From a bacterium (GTDB taxonomy: Bacteria; Vulcanimicrobiota; Vulcanimicrobiia; Vulcanimicrobiales; SCRA01), in the NCBI GenBank assembly GCA_004297985.1, contig SCRA01000087.1, forward strand, positions 50,002 to 114,001: a stretch of DNA of 64,000 nt. Reading direction: 5' to 3'. Below, in pieces: positions 51,707 through 59,760 of this stretch (positions are counted from its first letter, which is position 1; each line of letters begins with the position of its first letter). Under the pieces are notes generated by a model. It saw nothing but the letters and a program-made list of their open reading frames with translations, was not told the DNA's origin and made no database searches. A program made the translations under genes and the position numbers.

Positions 51707-53191
51707 ATGTGCGGAATCATCGGCGTCGTCTCCAACAGCCCAGTCAGCCAACTGATCTACGACGGGCTCCTGGTCCTCCAGCACCGCGGCCAGGATGCGG
51801 CGGGCATTGCTACGTCGAGCGGCCATCGCTTTCACGTTCACAAGGGCAACGGGCTCGTGCGCGACGTCTTCCGCACCCGTGATATGCGCAACTTGCAGGG
51901 CAACATCGGTATCGGCCATGCGCGCTATCCTACCGCGGGTTCGTCGTCGTTCACCGAGGCCCAGCCGCTCTACGTCAATTCGCCCTACGGGATCGTCCTC
52001 GGACACAACGGGAACCTGACCAACGCCGAACAGCTCAAGCACGAGCTCTTCCAGGACGATCTGCGACACGTCAACAGCGGCTCCGACTCCGAAGTCCTGC
52101 TGAACGTCCTGGCTCACGAGATCGGGCGCGCGGCCGTGCATCACACCTTGGACGCCGGTGCCGTCTTCGACGCCGTGACAGCCGTACACCGGCGTTGCCG
52201 GGGCGCCTACGCGGCGGTAGCCATGATCGCCGGCTACGGGCTGTTGGCGTTCCGCGATGCTCACGGCATTCGCCCCCTGGTCATCGGACACAGCCGCGTT
52301 CATGGCCACGACGAGTACCTCATCGCCTCCGAGTCCGTTGCACTCGATGTGCTGGGTTTCGAGCTGATGCGCGATGTGGCGCCGGGCGAGGCGGTCTTTA
52401 TCGGCGTGGACGGTTCGTTCTCGTCGCGGCGTTGCGCCGGCGACGTGGCTGGCTACCCGTGCATCTTCGAATACGTTTACTTAGCGCGCCCTGACTCGGT
52501 GATCGACGGTGTCTCCGTCTACCAGACGCGGTTGAGGCTAGGCGAGCGCTTGGCAGAGAAGATCCGTCGCTCGTACGCGCACCTCGACATCGACGTGGTG
52601 ATACCCGTCCCCGACACTAGCCGCCCGGCGGCCATGGAACTGGCCAACCGCCTGCACTTGAGCTATCGCGAGGGCTTCGTCAAGAACCGCTATATCGGCC
52701 GCACCTTCATCATGCCGGACCAGACGATGCGGCGGACCTCGGTGCGTCAGAAGCTCAACGTGATTCCACAGGAATTTGCCGGCAAGAATGCGCTGGTGGT
52801 GGACGATTCCATCGTGCGCGGCACGACTTCACGGCAGATCGTGCAGACGGCTCGAGACGCCGGAGCGCGCAAGGTCTTCTTCGCCTCCGCCGCACCGCCC
52901 GTGCGCTACCCCAACGTCTACGGTATCGATATGCCGAGCCGCCGCGAGCTATTGGCCCACGGGCGAACCGAAGAGGAGGTATGTCGCGAGATCGGCGCAG
53001 ATGCGTTGATCTACCAGGATCTCTCCGACCTGATTGCGGCGGCCAGCGAGGGCAACCCGGCCATCGAGCACTTCGAAACCTCGTGCTTCGACGGGCGTTA
53101 CATTACCGGAGACGTCACGCCCGAGATGCTGGCTGAGATCGAGCGCAAGCGTCCTGCCTCGCGCACGCAGGTTGCTGCGGCTTTGACCTAA
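51707..53191 (+). CDS. purF: Amidophosphoribosyltransferase
   Basis: 494 residues. Class II glutamine amidotransferase with the catalytic Cys2 exposed after Met removal (MCGIIGVVSNS), HRGQDAAGI and GHNGNLTN; PRTase domain with PPi motif VVDDSIVRGTTS (about 362-373). First step of purine synthesis. The spacing of acidic residues and the loop with CFDGRYITGDVTPEML are as in PurF; no FeS-type insert checked. Start ATG at 51707; upstream 115 bp hold the tRNA terminator. Confidence 0.96.
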   Translation: MCGIIGVVSNSPVSQLIYDGLLVLQHRGQDAAGIATSSGHRFHVHKGNGLVRDVFRTRDMRNLQGNIGIGHARYPTAGSSSFTEAQPLYVNSPYGIVLGHNGNLTNAEQLKHELFQDDLRHVNSGSDSEVLLNVLAHEIGRAAVHHTLDAGAVFDAVTAVHRRCRGAYAAVAMIAGYGLLAFRDAHGIRPLVIGHSRVHGHDEYLIASESVALDVLGFELMRDVAPGEAVFIGVDGSFSSRRCAGDVAGYPCIFEYVYLARPDSVIDGVSVYQTRLRLGERLAEKIRRSYAHLDIDVVIPVPDTSRPAAMELANRLHLSYREGFVKNRYIGRTFIMPDQTMRRTSVRQKLNVIPQEFAGKNALVVDDSIVRGTTSRQIVQTARDAGARKVFFASAAPPVRYPNVYGIDMPSRRELLAHGRTEEEVCREIGADALIYQDLSDLIAAASEGNPAIEHFETSCFDGRYITGDVTPEMLAEIERKRPASRTQVAAALT

Positions 53192-53227
53192 CAGCAACCT
53201 CCCGACATCCGCGTCGGCACCTCGCGC

Positions 53228-53620
53228 CTAGTCGGCTCCCGTCGGGTGGTCGAGCGCATAGAGCCACGCGCCGTCTGGCTGACGACGATAGACTTCCATC
53301 GATCTTCCGTCCATCGCGAACGGCTTTCCGTCCGGGCCCATTCCCTTTAAACTCCACCTGACACGCCCCAGACAGAGATCGCCGTTTGCCACGCAGGAGG
53401 CACTATCGACTGTCATCCGAGCCTGCATGGCAACGAGGTTGCCGAGCAGCGTGCGGATGGCAGCCGACCCGGCATGGAGTTGCCCTGTGGTAGGCTCGAC
53501 GATCGCGCCTTGCGGCTCGTAGAGCGCGACGAGTCCGTCGACATCACCGGCGTTAAACGCCTCGACCCAGCACTGCGCGAGATCCTCCGGTTTTACCGCT
53601 ACTCTGTGCACGGTTCGCAC
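53228..53620 (-). CDS. SnoaL/NTF2-like domain protein
   Basis: 130 residues of the cone-shaped NTF2-like fold (DLAQCWVEAFNAGDVDGLVALYEPQGAIVEP, then GDLCLGRVRWSLKGMGPDGKPFAMDGRSMEVYRRQPDGAWLYALDHP pattern). Similar to DUF4440/SgcJ-type proteins. Convergent with purF. No Cys, no signal peptide. Substrate unknown. The start may be the GTG or internal Val rather than the first ATG. Confidence 0.82.
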   Translation of the reverse strand: MRTVHRVAVKPEDLAQCWVEAFNAGDVDGLVALYEPQGAIVEPTTGQLHAGSAAIRTLLGNLVAMQARMTVDSASCVANGDLCLGRVRWSLKGMGPDGKPFAMDGRSMEVYRRQPDGAWLYALDHPTGAD

Positions 53621-53744
53621 CTCTCTCGGATGTGATTCTCAGGATCATTGTCGATGATCGCCGCACGCGATTCAAGAGGGCCGATTGGGCAACAGGGATG
53701 ATCCTACCAAGGCTCCGCGAATAGGGTGGCACAATTCCGCGCTA

Positions 53745-53769
53745 ATGATTTCATCATACAAGAAATCAT
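53745..53769. promoter_or_regulatory. Perfect inverted repeat ATGATTTC-N9-GAAATCAT before the transporter operon
   Basis: Two perfect 8-bp arms with a 9-bp spacer, total 25 bp, centred about 88 bp upstream of the substrate-binding protein ATG. The rest of 53621-53844 has no other clear element. Looks like a dimer operator for the transport operon; regulator not in the window. Confidence 0.55.
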
Positions 53770-53844
53770 GGATCGTTATGTCCAGGGTGGCAACCTCGTC
53801 GATTCTTTTCCTAAAGCTCATTGGTCATGAAAGGACGTCGGACC

Positions 53845-55230
53845 ATGGATACGCAGAACGGAGCGAACGAGTCGGCGGTCAACCGCCGCACCTTCCTCAA
53901 AGGCTCGGCCGCGGCGGCGATCGGCGCCGCGGCGGCAACAGGCTTTCCGTCCATCGTGCTAGCCGCGAAATCATCCAAGTCCTATCCCGCTCTCGGCACC
54001 TACCCGGCGGGAATCAGCGGCGATACCGCGATGATCGGCATCATCTCCGATCTCACCGGCTCCTACTCCGCCGATGGTGAGGATCTGGTCAAGGGCTACA
54101 AACTCGCTATCAAGCACCTCAACGAAGGCGGCGGGCTGGTGAGCAAGGTTCCGACGCTCTCCGGGAAGGGCGTGCTGGGAAAGAAGCTCGTCTACAAGAT
54201 CGGCGACTCGGAGACCAAGGCCAATCCCGCGGTACAGGCGGCAACCGAGTTCATCGAGCGGGACAAGGCCATTATGATCTGCGGCGACACCAGCAGCGCC
54301 GTCGTCATCGCCCTCGAGAAGCTGGCACAGCGCGAGAAAGTCCTCTTCTTCGCCGGTGCGAGCGGATCGAACGACACCACGGGCAAGGACTGTCAACGTT
54401 ACGGCTTCCGCTCGCAGCCTTCCGCGTACATGGACGCCAAAGCGCTCGCCCCTATCTTGAAGAAAGAGCTCGGCAGCAAGCGCCGCGCGGTGTATTTGGT
54501 TCCGGATTACACGTACGGGACCACGCTGTACGAGTCCATGAAAGAGTTCACGGAGAAGATCGGCTGGACGACGGTCAACCACTTCCTGGCACCGGTGGGC
54601 ACGACCGACTACAGCTCGTATCTGCTCAATATCGCTAACTCGGGTGCCGACGTCTTCGTCAACATCGAGTTCGGCAACGACGCCGTGGCCTCCACGAAGC
54701 AAGCCGCACAATTCGGCATCTTCAAGACGATGCAGATGATCGTGCCCAATATCTCCTCGTACATGCCTGACGGCGTAGGCGCAGAGATCATGGCCGGCGT
54801 CTACGGAACACAGGACTGGTATTGGGGAATCGCCGGCAACAAGGCCTATCCCGAGGCCGCCGCGCACTCGAAGATCTTCCTCGACGACTTCCTCAAGGAG
54901 TTCAACGGCGTCTACCCGCGTTGGACGGCACACATCGCCTACGACCAGACGCTGACCTGGGCGGATGCCGTCGAGCGTGCCGGCACGTTCTACCCGCCGG
55001 AAGTCATCAAGGCGCTGGAAGGCGGTCACAAGATCGATCTCTGCCTCGGACCGGTGGCGTATCGCGCGGAAGACCATCAGCAGATACGTCCCGTGCCGGT
55101 CCTCAAAGGCAAGAAGCCCTCGGCCATGAAGAACAAGGACGACTACTTCGAAATCGTCGGCATGACGCCGGGGCACGAAGCGGTTCCCCCGCTCGGCATG
55201 TTCGGCTGCCATCTCCCCGGCTCAACCTAA
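53845..55230 (+). CDS. Branched-chain-type ABC transporter substrate-binding protein, Tat-exported
   Basis: 461 residues from the ATG at 53845 (GGA nine bases upstream). A Tat signal (NRRTFLKGSAAAAIGAAAATG) near residue 14 precedes a periplasmic-binding protein type I fold (LivJ/AmiC/UrtA-like: GIISDLTGSYSADGEDLVKGYKLAIKHLNEGGG, then VPDYTYGTTLYESMKEF). Such proteins bind amino acids, amides, urea or aromatic acids. Head of a livJHMGF-type operon. Ligand unknown; nitrilase opposite gives a hint. Confidence 0.88.
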   Translation: MDTQNGANESAVNRRTFLKGSAAAAIGAAAATGFPSIVLAAKSSKSYPALGTYPAGISGDTAMIGIISDLTGSYSADGEDLVKGYKLAIKHLNEGGGLVSKVPTLSGKGVLGKKLVYKIGDSETKANPAVQAATEFIERDKAIMICGDTSSAVVIALEKLAQREKVLFFAGASGSNDTTGKDCQRYGFRSQPSAYMDAKALAPILKKELGSKRRAVYLVPDYTYGTTLYESMKEFTEKIGWTTVNHFLAPVGTTDYSSYLLNIANSGADVFVNIEFGNDAVASTKQAAQFGIFKTMQMIVPNISSYMPDGVGAEIMAGVYGTQDWYWGIAGNKAYPEAAAHSKIFLDDFLKEFNGVYPRWTAHIAYDQTLTWADAVERAGTFYPPEVIKALEGGHKIDLCLGPVAYRAEDHQQIRPVPVLKGKKPSAMKNKDDYFEIVGMTPGHEAVPPLGMFGCHLPGST

Positions 55231-55247
55231 CCTCGGCGAAACCGGCT

Positions 55248-55282
55248 GCTCGACGGGGGCTAGTGCCGGGTACCCGTCGAGC
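55248..55282 (+). terminator. Stem-loop between the substrate-binding protein and permease genes
   Basis: GCTCGACGGG pairs perfectly with CCCGTCGAGC across a 15-base loop, 17 nt after the stop codon, and no T run follows. It probably lets partial read-through and protects the upstream mRNA so that more binding protein than permease is made. Confidence 0.55.
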
Positions 55283-55332
55283 GCACGGTAAACTTCCCCA
55301 CATCAGGTTTCTGGAGAACGGTACGCAAAGGC

Positions 55333-56205
55333 ATGAACTGGCACCTCATAGCCGCGCAACTCCTTAATGGATTAGCGCTGGGTTCGATTCTGGCGCTCGT
55401 TGCGCTCGGCTTGACGATCACCTTCGGCCTGCTGGGACTGGTCAATTTCGCGCACGGCGTCTTCTTCATGGTGGGCGCCTACGCCGGCTTCGTGACCTTT
55501 CAGTACACACACTCGTTCGGACTCGCCGTACTCATGGGCGCGTTGGTCGTGCTGGTCGTTGGCATCGTCGTCGAACGCGTGGTGATCCGGCTGTTCTATC
55601 GAAGGCCGCCCGAAGACCAGATCCTCGTGACCTTCGGGCTCGCGATCGTCATCGTAGAGATCGTACGCGCCATCTTCGGCGGGAAGACACAGCTCTTCCC
55701 CATGCCGTCGTGGGGGATGGGTGCGACCAATCTCGGCTTCCTCGTCTACCCGAACTACCGCTTACAGGTCATCGTCATCGCCGCGATCACCCTCGCCGCC
55801 ATCTACCTCGTGCTCTACAAGACGCGGCTCGGGCTCATCGTTCGGGCGGGTATCGACGATAGCCTGATCGTCAACATCCTCGGGATCGACGTCACCAAGA
55901 CGCTCTTGGCGGTCTTCGTTCTCGGCGCGATGGTTGCCGGCTTCTCCGGCGTGATCGACGCGCCGATCGTCGCCGTGGACCCCGACATGGGGGCATCGGT
56001 ACTCATCGAGTCGTTCGTGGTGGTCGTCATCGGAGGCCTGGGATCGTTTTCCGGTTCGATCCTCGGCGGAATCATCGCCGGCGAGATCATCAGCATCACC
56101 ACGATCTGGGCGCCCGACTACGCGCAGGTCATGCTCTACCTCGCGATGGCACTCGTGCTCATCCTGCGGCCGCAGGGGCTCTTCGGAACGGAGGGCCGGC
56201 TATGA
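55333..56205 (+). CDS. livH: Branched-chain-type ABC transporter permease LivH-like
   Basis: 290 residues, about eight membrane segments, with the LivH pattern (QLLNGLALGSILALVALGLTITFGLLGLVNFAHG over residues 6-39, then GAMVAGFSGVIDAPIVAVDPDMGASVLIESFVVVVIGGLGSFSGSILGGI). Works with LivM. AAAGG stands 5 nt before ATG. A TTA leucine codon is used in YRLQV. Confidence 0.92.
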   Translation: MNWHLIAAQLLNGLALGSILALVALGLTITFGLLGLVNFAHGVFFMVGAYAGFVTFQYTHSFGLAVLMGALVVLVVGIVVERVVIRLFYRRPPEDQILVTFGLAIVIVEIVRAIFGGKTQLFPMPSWGMGATNLGFLVYPNYRLQVIVIAAITLAAIYLVLYKTRLGLIVRAGIDDSLIVNILGIDVTKTLLAVFVLGAMVAGFSGVIDAPIVAVDPDMGASVLIESFVVVVIGGLGSFSGSILGGIIAGEIISITTIWAPDYAQVMLYLAMALVLILRPQGLFGTEGRL

Positions 56206-57251
56206 TGCTGCGTGCCATCGGCGATCGCTCGACGTGGCGCGTCGAGCTCGCGGTAGCCGTTTTTCTCATCGCCTTTCCGTGGGTCTTCCCGATCATCGGC
56301 GGCTACGCGAACCTCGCCACCCGCATCTTGATCCTCGGACTCTTCGGTATCGGGATGGATCTCATCTTCGGCTACACCGGGATGCTCTCGTTCGGGCAAG
56401 CAGCCTTCTACGGCACGGGCGGCTTCGTAACGGCGTATCTCTTGAGCACGGGGATGCTCCACAACACGCTGGGTGCATTGGCCGCCGGCACGATCGCCGC
56501 GGCATGTTGCGGCATGATCATCGGCTACCTGTGCCTACGCCAGTCCGGAGTCTACTTCGCCATGTTGACGCTGGCGTTCGGCGAAGTTTTCTACTTTCTC
56601 GAGAACTCGCCGCTGGCAAAATGGACGGGCGGCGAAAACGGCCTCCCGGGGCTGCCGAAGCCGGTCATCCCGCTGGGCTTCACGACGCTGCACGTGCAGT
56701 CGAATCTCGCGTTGTACTACTTCGTGGCAATCCTGTTCTTCGTGGGCTACTGGGTAGCACGGCGCATCGTACGCTCACCGATGGGAGCCGTGCTGCGCGC
56801 GATTCTCGAGAATCCTGCCCGCGCCGCAGCCGTGGGCCACAACGTCCCCAAGTACAAGCTTGCGGTCTTCACGATTGCCGCGGCATACGCCGGCATCGCA
56901 GGCGGTTTGCTCGGCATCTTCCAGGGCTACATGCCGCCCGACGCCTTCTCCATCGACCAATCCGGCGAGATCATCATCATGACCATCATCGGCGGTGCGG
57001 GAACGCTGATCGGCCCGCTGGTAGGTGCCGGGCTCTGGAGCTATCTGCGCGAGGCGCTGCAGAACCTCCACGGCGTCGGGGCGTTCTGGAAACTGATTCT
57101 CGGCCTGCTCTTCATCGTGCTGGTCACGCTGTTCCGCCGCGGCATTACCGGCGGAATCACCGACAGCATCGGACTCTTCCGTGTACGCCGTCGCACGGCA
57201 GCGGCACACGTCGAGGAAGCTCCCGCTGTTTCCGGGGAGGTGCAGCCATAA
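56202..57251 (+). CDS. livM: Branched-chain-type ABC transporter permease LivM-like
   Basis: 349 residues, eight to ten membrane segments, with the LivM pattern (LFGIGMDLIFGYTGMLSFGQAAFYGTGGFVTAYLL; then ENGLPGLP and TIIGGAGTLIGPLVGAGLWSYLRE). Overlaps livH by 4 bp and livG by 1 bp. C-terminus has an extra Arg-rich tail of about 25 residues. Confidence 0.92.
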   Translation: MMLRAIGDRSTWRVELAVAVFLIAFPWVFPIIGGYANLATRILILGLFGIGMDLIFGYTGMLSFGQAAFYGTGGFVTAYLLSTGMLHNTLGALAAGTIAAACCGMIIGYLCLRQSGVYFAMLTLAFGEVFYFLENSPLAKWTGGENGLPGLPKPVIPLGFTTLHVQSNLALYYFVAILFFVGYWVARRIVRSPMGAVLRAILENPARAAAVGHNVPKYKLAVFTIAAAYAGIAGGLLGIFQGYMPPDAFSIDQSGEIIIMTIIGGAGTLIGPLVGAGLWSYLREALQNLHGVGAFWKLILGLLFIVLVTLFRRGITGGITDSIGLFRVRRRTAAAHVEEAPAVSGEVQP

Positions 57252-58003
57252 TGGCGGCTCTGTTGGAAGCGCGTGAGATCGTCAAGCGCTTCGGCGGCCT
57301 CGTCGCCGTCAATGAGCTCTCGCTGCACGTGGAGCCCGGAACCGTGAACGCCTTGATCGGCCCCAATGGCGCTGGGAAGAGCACCCTCTTCAAGATGCTC
57401 AGCGGAGAGGTGCGGCCGACCTCCGGCGAGATCTTCTTCAAAGGCGCACGCCTGACGGGAATGAACGCCACCGAAGTCTGCCGCCGAGGCATCAGCAAGA
57501 GCTACCAGACCACGCAGATCTTTCCGAACTTCACCGTCATCGAGAACATCGCTATCCCGGCGTTGGCGAACCTCCGCGGCTCCTTCCGCCTCGACCCCTT
57601 CCGGCGCATGCGTGGCGTGCGCGGCCTGGCCGACCTCGTGGGAGGCGTGCTGCGTTCGATGGGCCTCGAGGAGCGCGCCGAGACGCGCGCAGGCGACCTC
57701 GCCTACGGCGAGAAGCGCCGGCTGGAGATCGGCCTCGCGCTCGCCACTCGCCCCGATCTGCTGCTGCTGGATGAGCCGACCGCCGGCATGAGCCCCGAGG
57801 AGTCGAAGAGCACCGTCGAGCTGATCAAGGAGTTACGCAAGAACGTGACGATCGTCGTCGTCGAGCACGACATGGACGTGGTCTTCGAGCTGGCGGACCG
57901 CATCACGGTGATGCACGAGGGACGCAAGATCGCCGAGGGCCCGCCCAGCGAGATACGCGTCCACCCGGCGGTGCGAGAGGCCTACCTCGGAGGGACGTTG
58001 TGA
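57251..58003 (+). CDS. livG: Branched-chain-type ABC transporter ATPase LivG-like
   Basis: 250 residues. Walker A GPNGAGKS (about 36-43), Q loop SKSYQTTQIFPNFTVIEN, signature LAYGEKRRLEIGLAL (the usual LSYGxQR form with Lys), Walker B LLLLDEPTAGMSPEE and His switch VVVEHDMDVV. ATG overlaps the livM TAA. Length and SYQ motif fit the LivG subfamily. Confidence 0.93.
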   Translation: MAALLEAREIVKRFGGLVAVNELSLHVEPGTVNALIGPNGAGKSTLFKMLSGEVRPTSGEIFFKGARLTGMNATEVCRRGISKSYQTTQIFPNFTVIENIAIPALANLRGSFRLDPFRRMRGVRGLADLVGGVLRSMGLEERAETRAGDLAYGEKRRLEIGLALATRPDLLLLDEPTAGMSPEESKSTVELIKELRKNVTIVVVEHDMDVVFELADRITVMHEGRKIAEGPPSEIRVHPAVREAYLGGTL

Positions 58004-58698
58004 GTCTACTGGAAGTCGAAGGCATCCACACCTACTACGGCGACTCTCATATTCTCTTCGACGTATCGCTGCGTGTCGAAGAGGGCGAGCTGGTCGCGCT
58101 CCTGGGGCGCAATGGCTCAGGCAAGACCACTACGATGAAGACCTTGATGGGCGTGCTGAAGCCGCGGGCGGGCGCGATCCGCTTCGCCGGCAAGGCGATC
58201 GGCGGGCTCCCGCCTTACGAAGTTGCCAGGCGCGGCGTCCAGTTGGTGCCCGACGAGAGGCGCATCGTCCCCTCGATCACGGTCGAGGAGAACCTCCAAC
58301 TGGCCGCGCTGACGGCGCCCAATGCGTGGACGCTCGACCGCATCTACGAGCTCTTTCCGCGGCTGAAGCAGCGGCGCCGCAACATGGGGCGCGCGCTCTC
58401 CGGCGGCGAGCAGCAGATGCTGGCCATTGCACGCGCGCTCATCCGGGATGCCCGGCTGATCCTGCTGGACGAACCCTTCGAGGGGCTGGCCCCCATCATC
58501 GTGCAGAACCTCATCGCCACCACGAAGCTGCTCGCCGAACAGGGCCGCACGATCGTGATCGTCGAGCAGAACGTTCGCGCGACGCTCTCGCTCGCGCACC
58601 GATGCTACATTCTCAGCAAAGGGCGGGTCATCTACGAAGGCACCCCGCAGGAGCTTCAGCGCGAGCCGGAGCTGATGCATCGCTACCTAGGCGTCTGA
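58000..58698 (+). CDS. livF: Branched-chain-type ABC transporter ATPase LivF-like
   Basis: 232 residues from a GTG overlapping livG (GTGA). Walker A GRNGSGKT (about 36-43), LVPDERRIVPSITVEENL, signature LSGGEQQMLAIARAL, Walker B LILLDEPFEGLAP, and VEQNVRATLSLAHR, the usual LivF features. The 3' end overlaps the convergent nitrilase by 16 bp. Confidence 0.93.
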   Translation: MSLLEVEGIHTYYGDSHILFDVSLRVEEGELVALLGRNGSGKTTTMKTLMGVLKPRAGAIRFAGKAIGGLPPYEVARRGVQLVPDERRIVPSITVEENLQLAALTAPNAWTLDRIYELFPRLKQRRRNMGRALSGGEQQMLAIARALIRDARLILLDEPFEGLAPIIVQNLIATTKLLAEQGRTIVIVEQNVRATLSLAHRCYILSKGRVIYEGTPQELQREPELMHRYLGV

Positions 58699-59705
58699 CT
58701 CGCCTCGTCCTCGCCAGCCACCTGGACGGGCGTACCACTGAACGCGATCGGCTCGAGACGCCGGCGATCGACGCTCAGATCGAAGACGTCGAAGCGGTTG
58801 TAGTAGCAGGCGACGTCGTGGAACTGCTTCTGCTCGATGCAGAGCGAGACGTCGATGTCGGCGTAGATGATGCCCTCGGCATCGCAGATGCTCTCGCCGA
58901 TCTGCGCGCCGTCGGGCCCCATGAACATCGAGACGCTGCGCGGCGTGTGATCCAGCAGATCGCCCACGCCGGGATCGATATCCACGAGGTAGTCACGCAT
59001 CGTGGCGTCCATGAACCCCGAGACCACGATGCTGAATGCCTTCGCCTCGAACGAATGGGCGCCCGCGCGGATGCGCACGGCGGCCGCGATGTCGTAGCGC
59101 CGGCCGTCGGCAGGCGGGCGCGTCGGCCAGATGGGCGGCCAAGAGGAGATGTGCACCTCCTCCGATTGGGCCATCAAAGAGAAGCGCGCCAAGGGATTGG
59201 TGTTCTCCCCGCAGATGAGGACCCCGATGCGCCCGATCCGCGTGTCGACGACGCGCAAGCCCGCGCCGTCGCCGTTGGCCCACACCATCTTCTCGAAGAA
59301 CGTCGGCACCAACTTACGGTGGTGGTTGAGCAGAACGCCCTCGTTGGAGATCAGCAGGTTGCTGTTCCACAGACCCCCGATGCTCGCCGAGCTCCGTTCG
59401 CTCAAGCCGATGGACACAAAGACGCCGGCCTCTTTCGCGGCCTCCATGATCCGCTGCACTTCGGGACCAGGAACGCGCAACGAGTTGTCGACCATCGCGC
59501 GAAAGAGCGCGTGGTTGTAGATGGGGGCCCAGAGCGCGGCCCAGACTGGGAAAGCCGGAACGTAGGATTCCGGCAGCGTGACCAACTGCGCGCCATGTCG
59601 CGCGGCCTCGTGGATCGCATCGCATGCCTTGGCCACCGTCTTCTCGGCATCCAAGAAGACCGGGGCCAGATGCGCAGCGGCGGCCTTGAACATGGGGTAC
59701 TGCAT
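58683..59705 (-). CDS. Nitrilase (CGENTNP branch)
   Basis: 340 residues, nitrilase superfamily. Glu46 in LPESYVPAFP, Lys131 in NHHRKLVPTFFEK, Cys165 in VLICGENTNPLARFSLMAQ, a second group of motifs unlike the first nitrilase (ICWEN). This CGENTNPLARF branch has aliphatic or aryl-acetonitrilase members. It meets the Liv-type operon tail to tail, overlapping livF by 16 bp, and probably acts on a nitrile, cyanide or related compound taken up by it; this is inference. 55 bp separates it from the divergent oxidase-like gene. Confidence 0.9.
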   Translation of the reverse strand: MQYPMFKAAAAHLAPVFLDAEKTVAKACDAIHEAARHGAQLVTLPESYVPAFPVWAALWAPIYNHALFRAMVDNSLRVPGPEVQRIMEAAKEAGVFVSIGLSERSSASIGGLWNSNLLISNEGVLLNHHRKLVPTFFEKMVWANGDGAGLRVVDTRIGRIGVLICGENTNPLARFSLMAQSEEVHISSWPPIWPTRPPADGRRYDIAAAVRIRAGAHSFEAKAFSIVVSGFMDATMRDYLVDIDPGVGDLLDHTPRSVSMFMGPDGAQIGESICDAEGIIYADIDVSLCIEQKQFHDVACYYNRFDVFDLSVDRRRLEPIAFSGTPVQVAGEDEASQTPR

Positions 59706-59760
59706 GCTCGGTACTCTTTACCGCCACCCGTGCGAATCCTCGGCGAAGGGGCGCGCGCCC

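Noticed and set aside
53730..53745. TGGCAC...GC sequence like a sigma-54 promoter before the Liv-type operon
   Set aside because: The GG and GC dinucleotides are 9 or 11 bases apart instead of 10, and no activator gene or site supports it.
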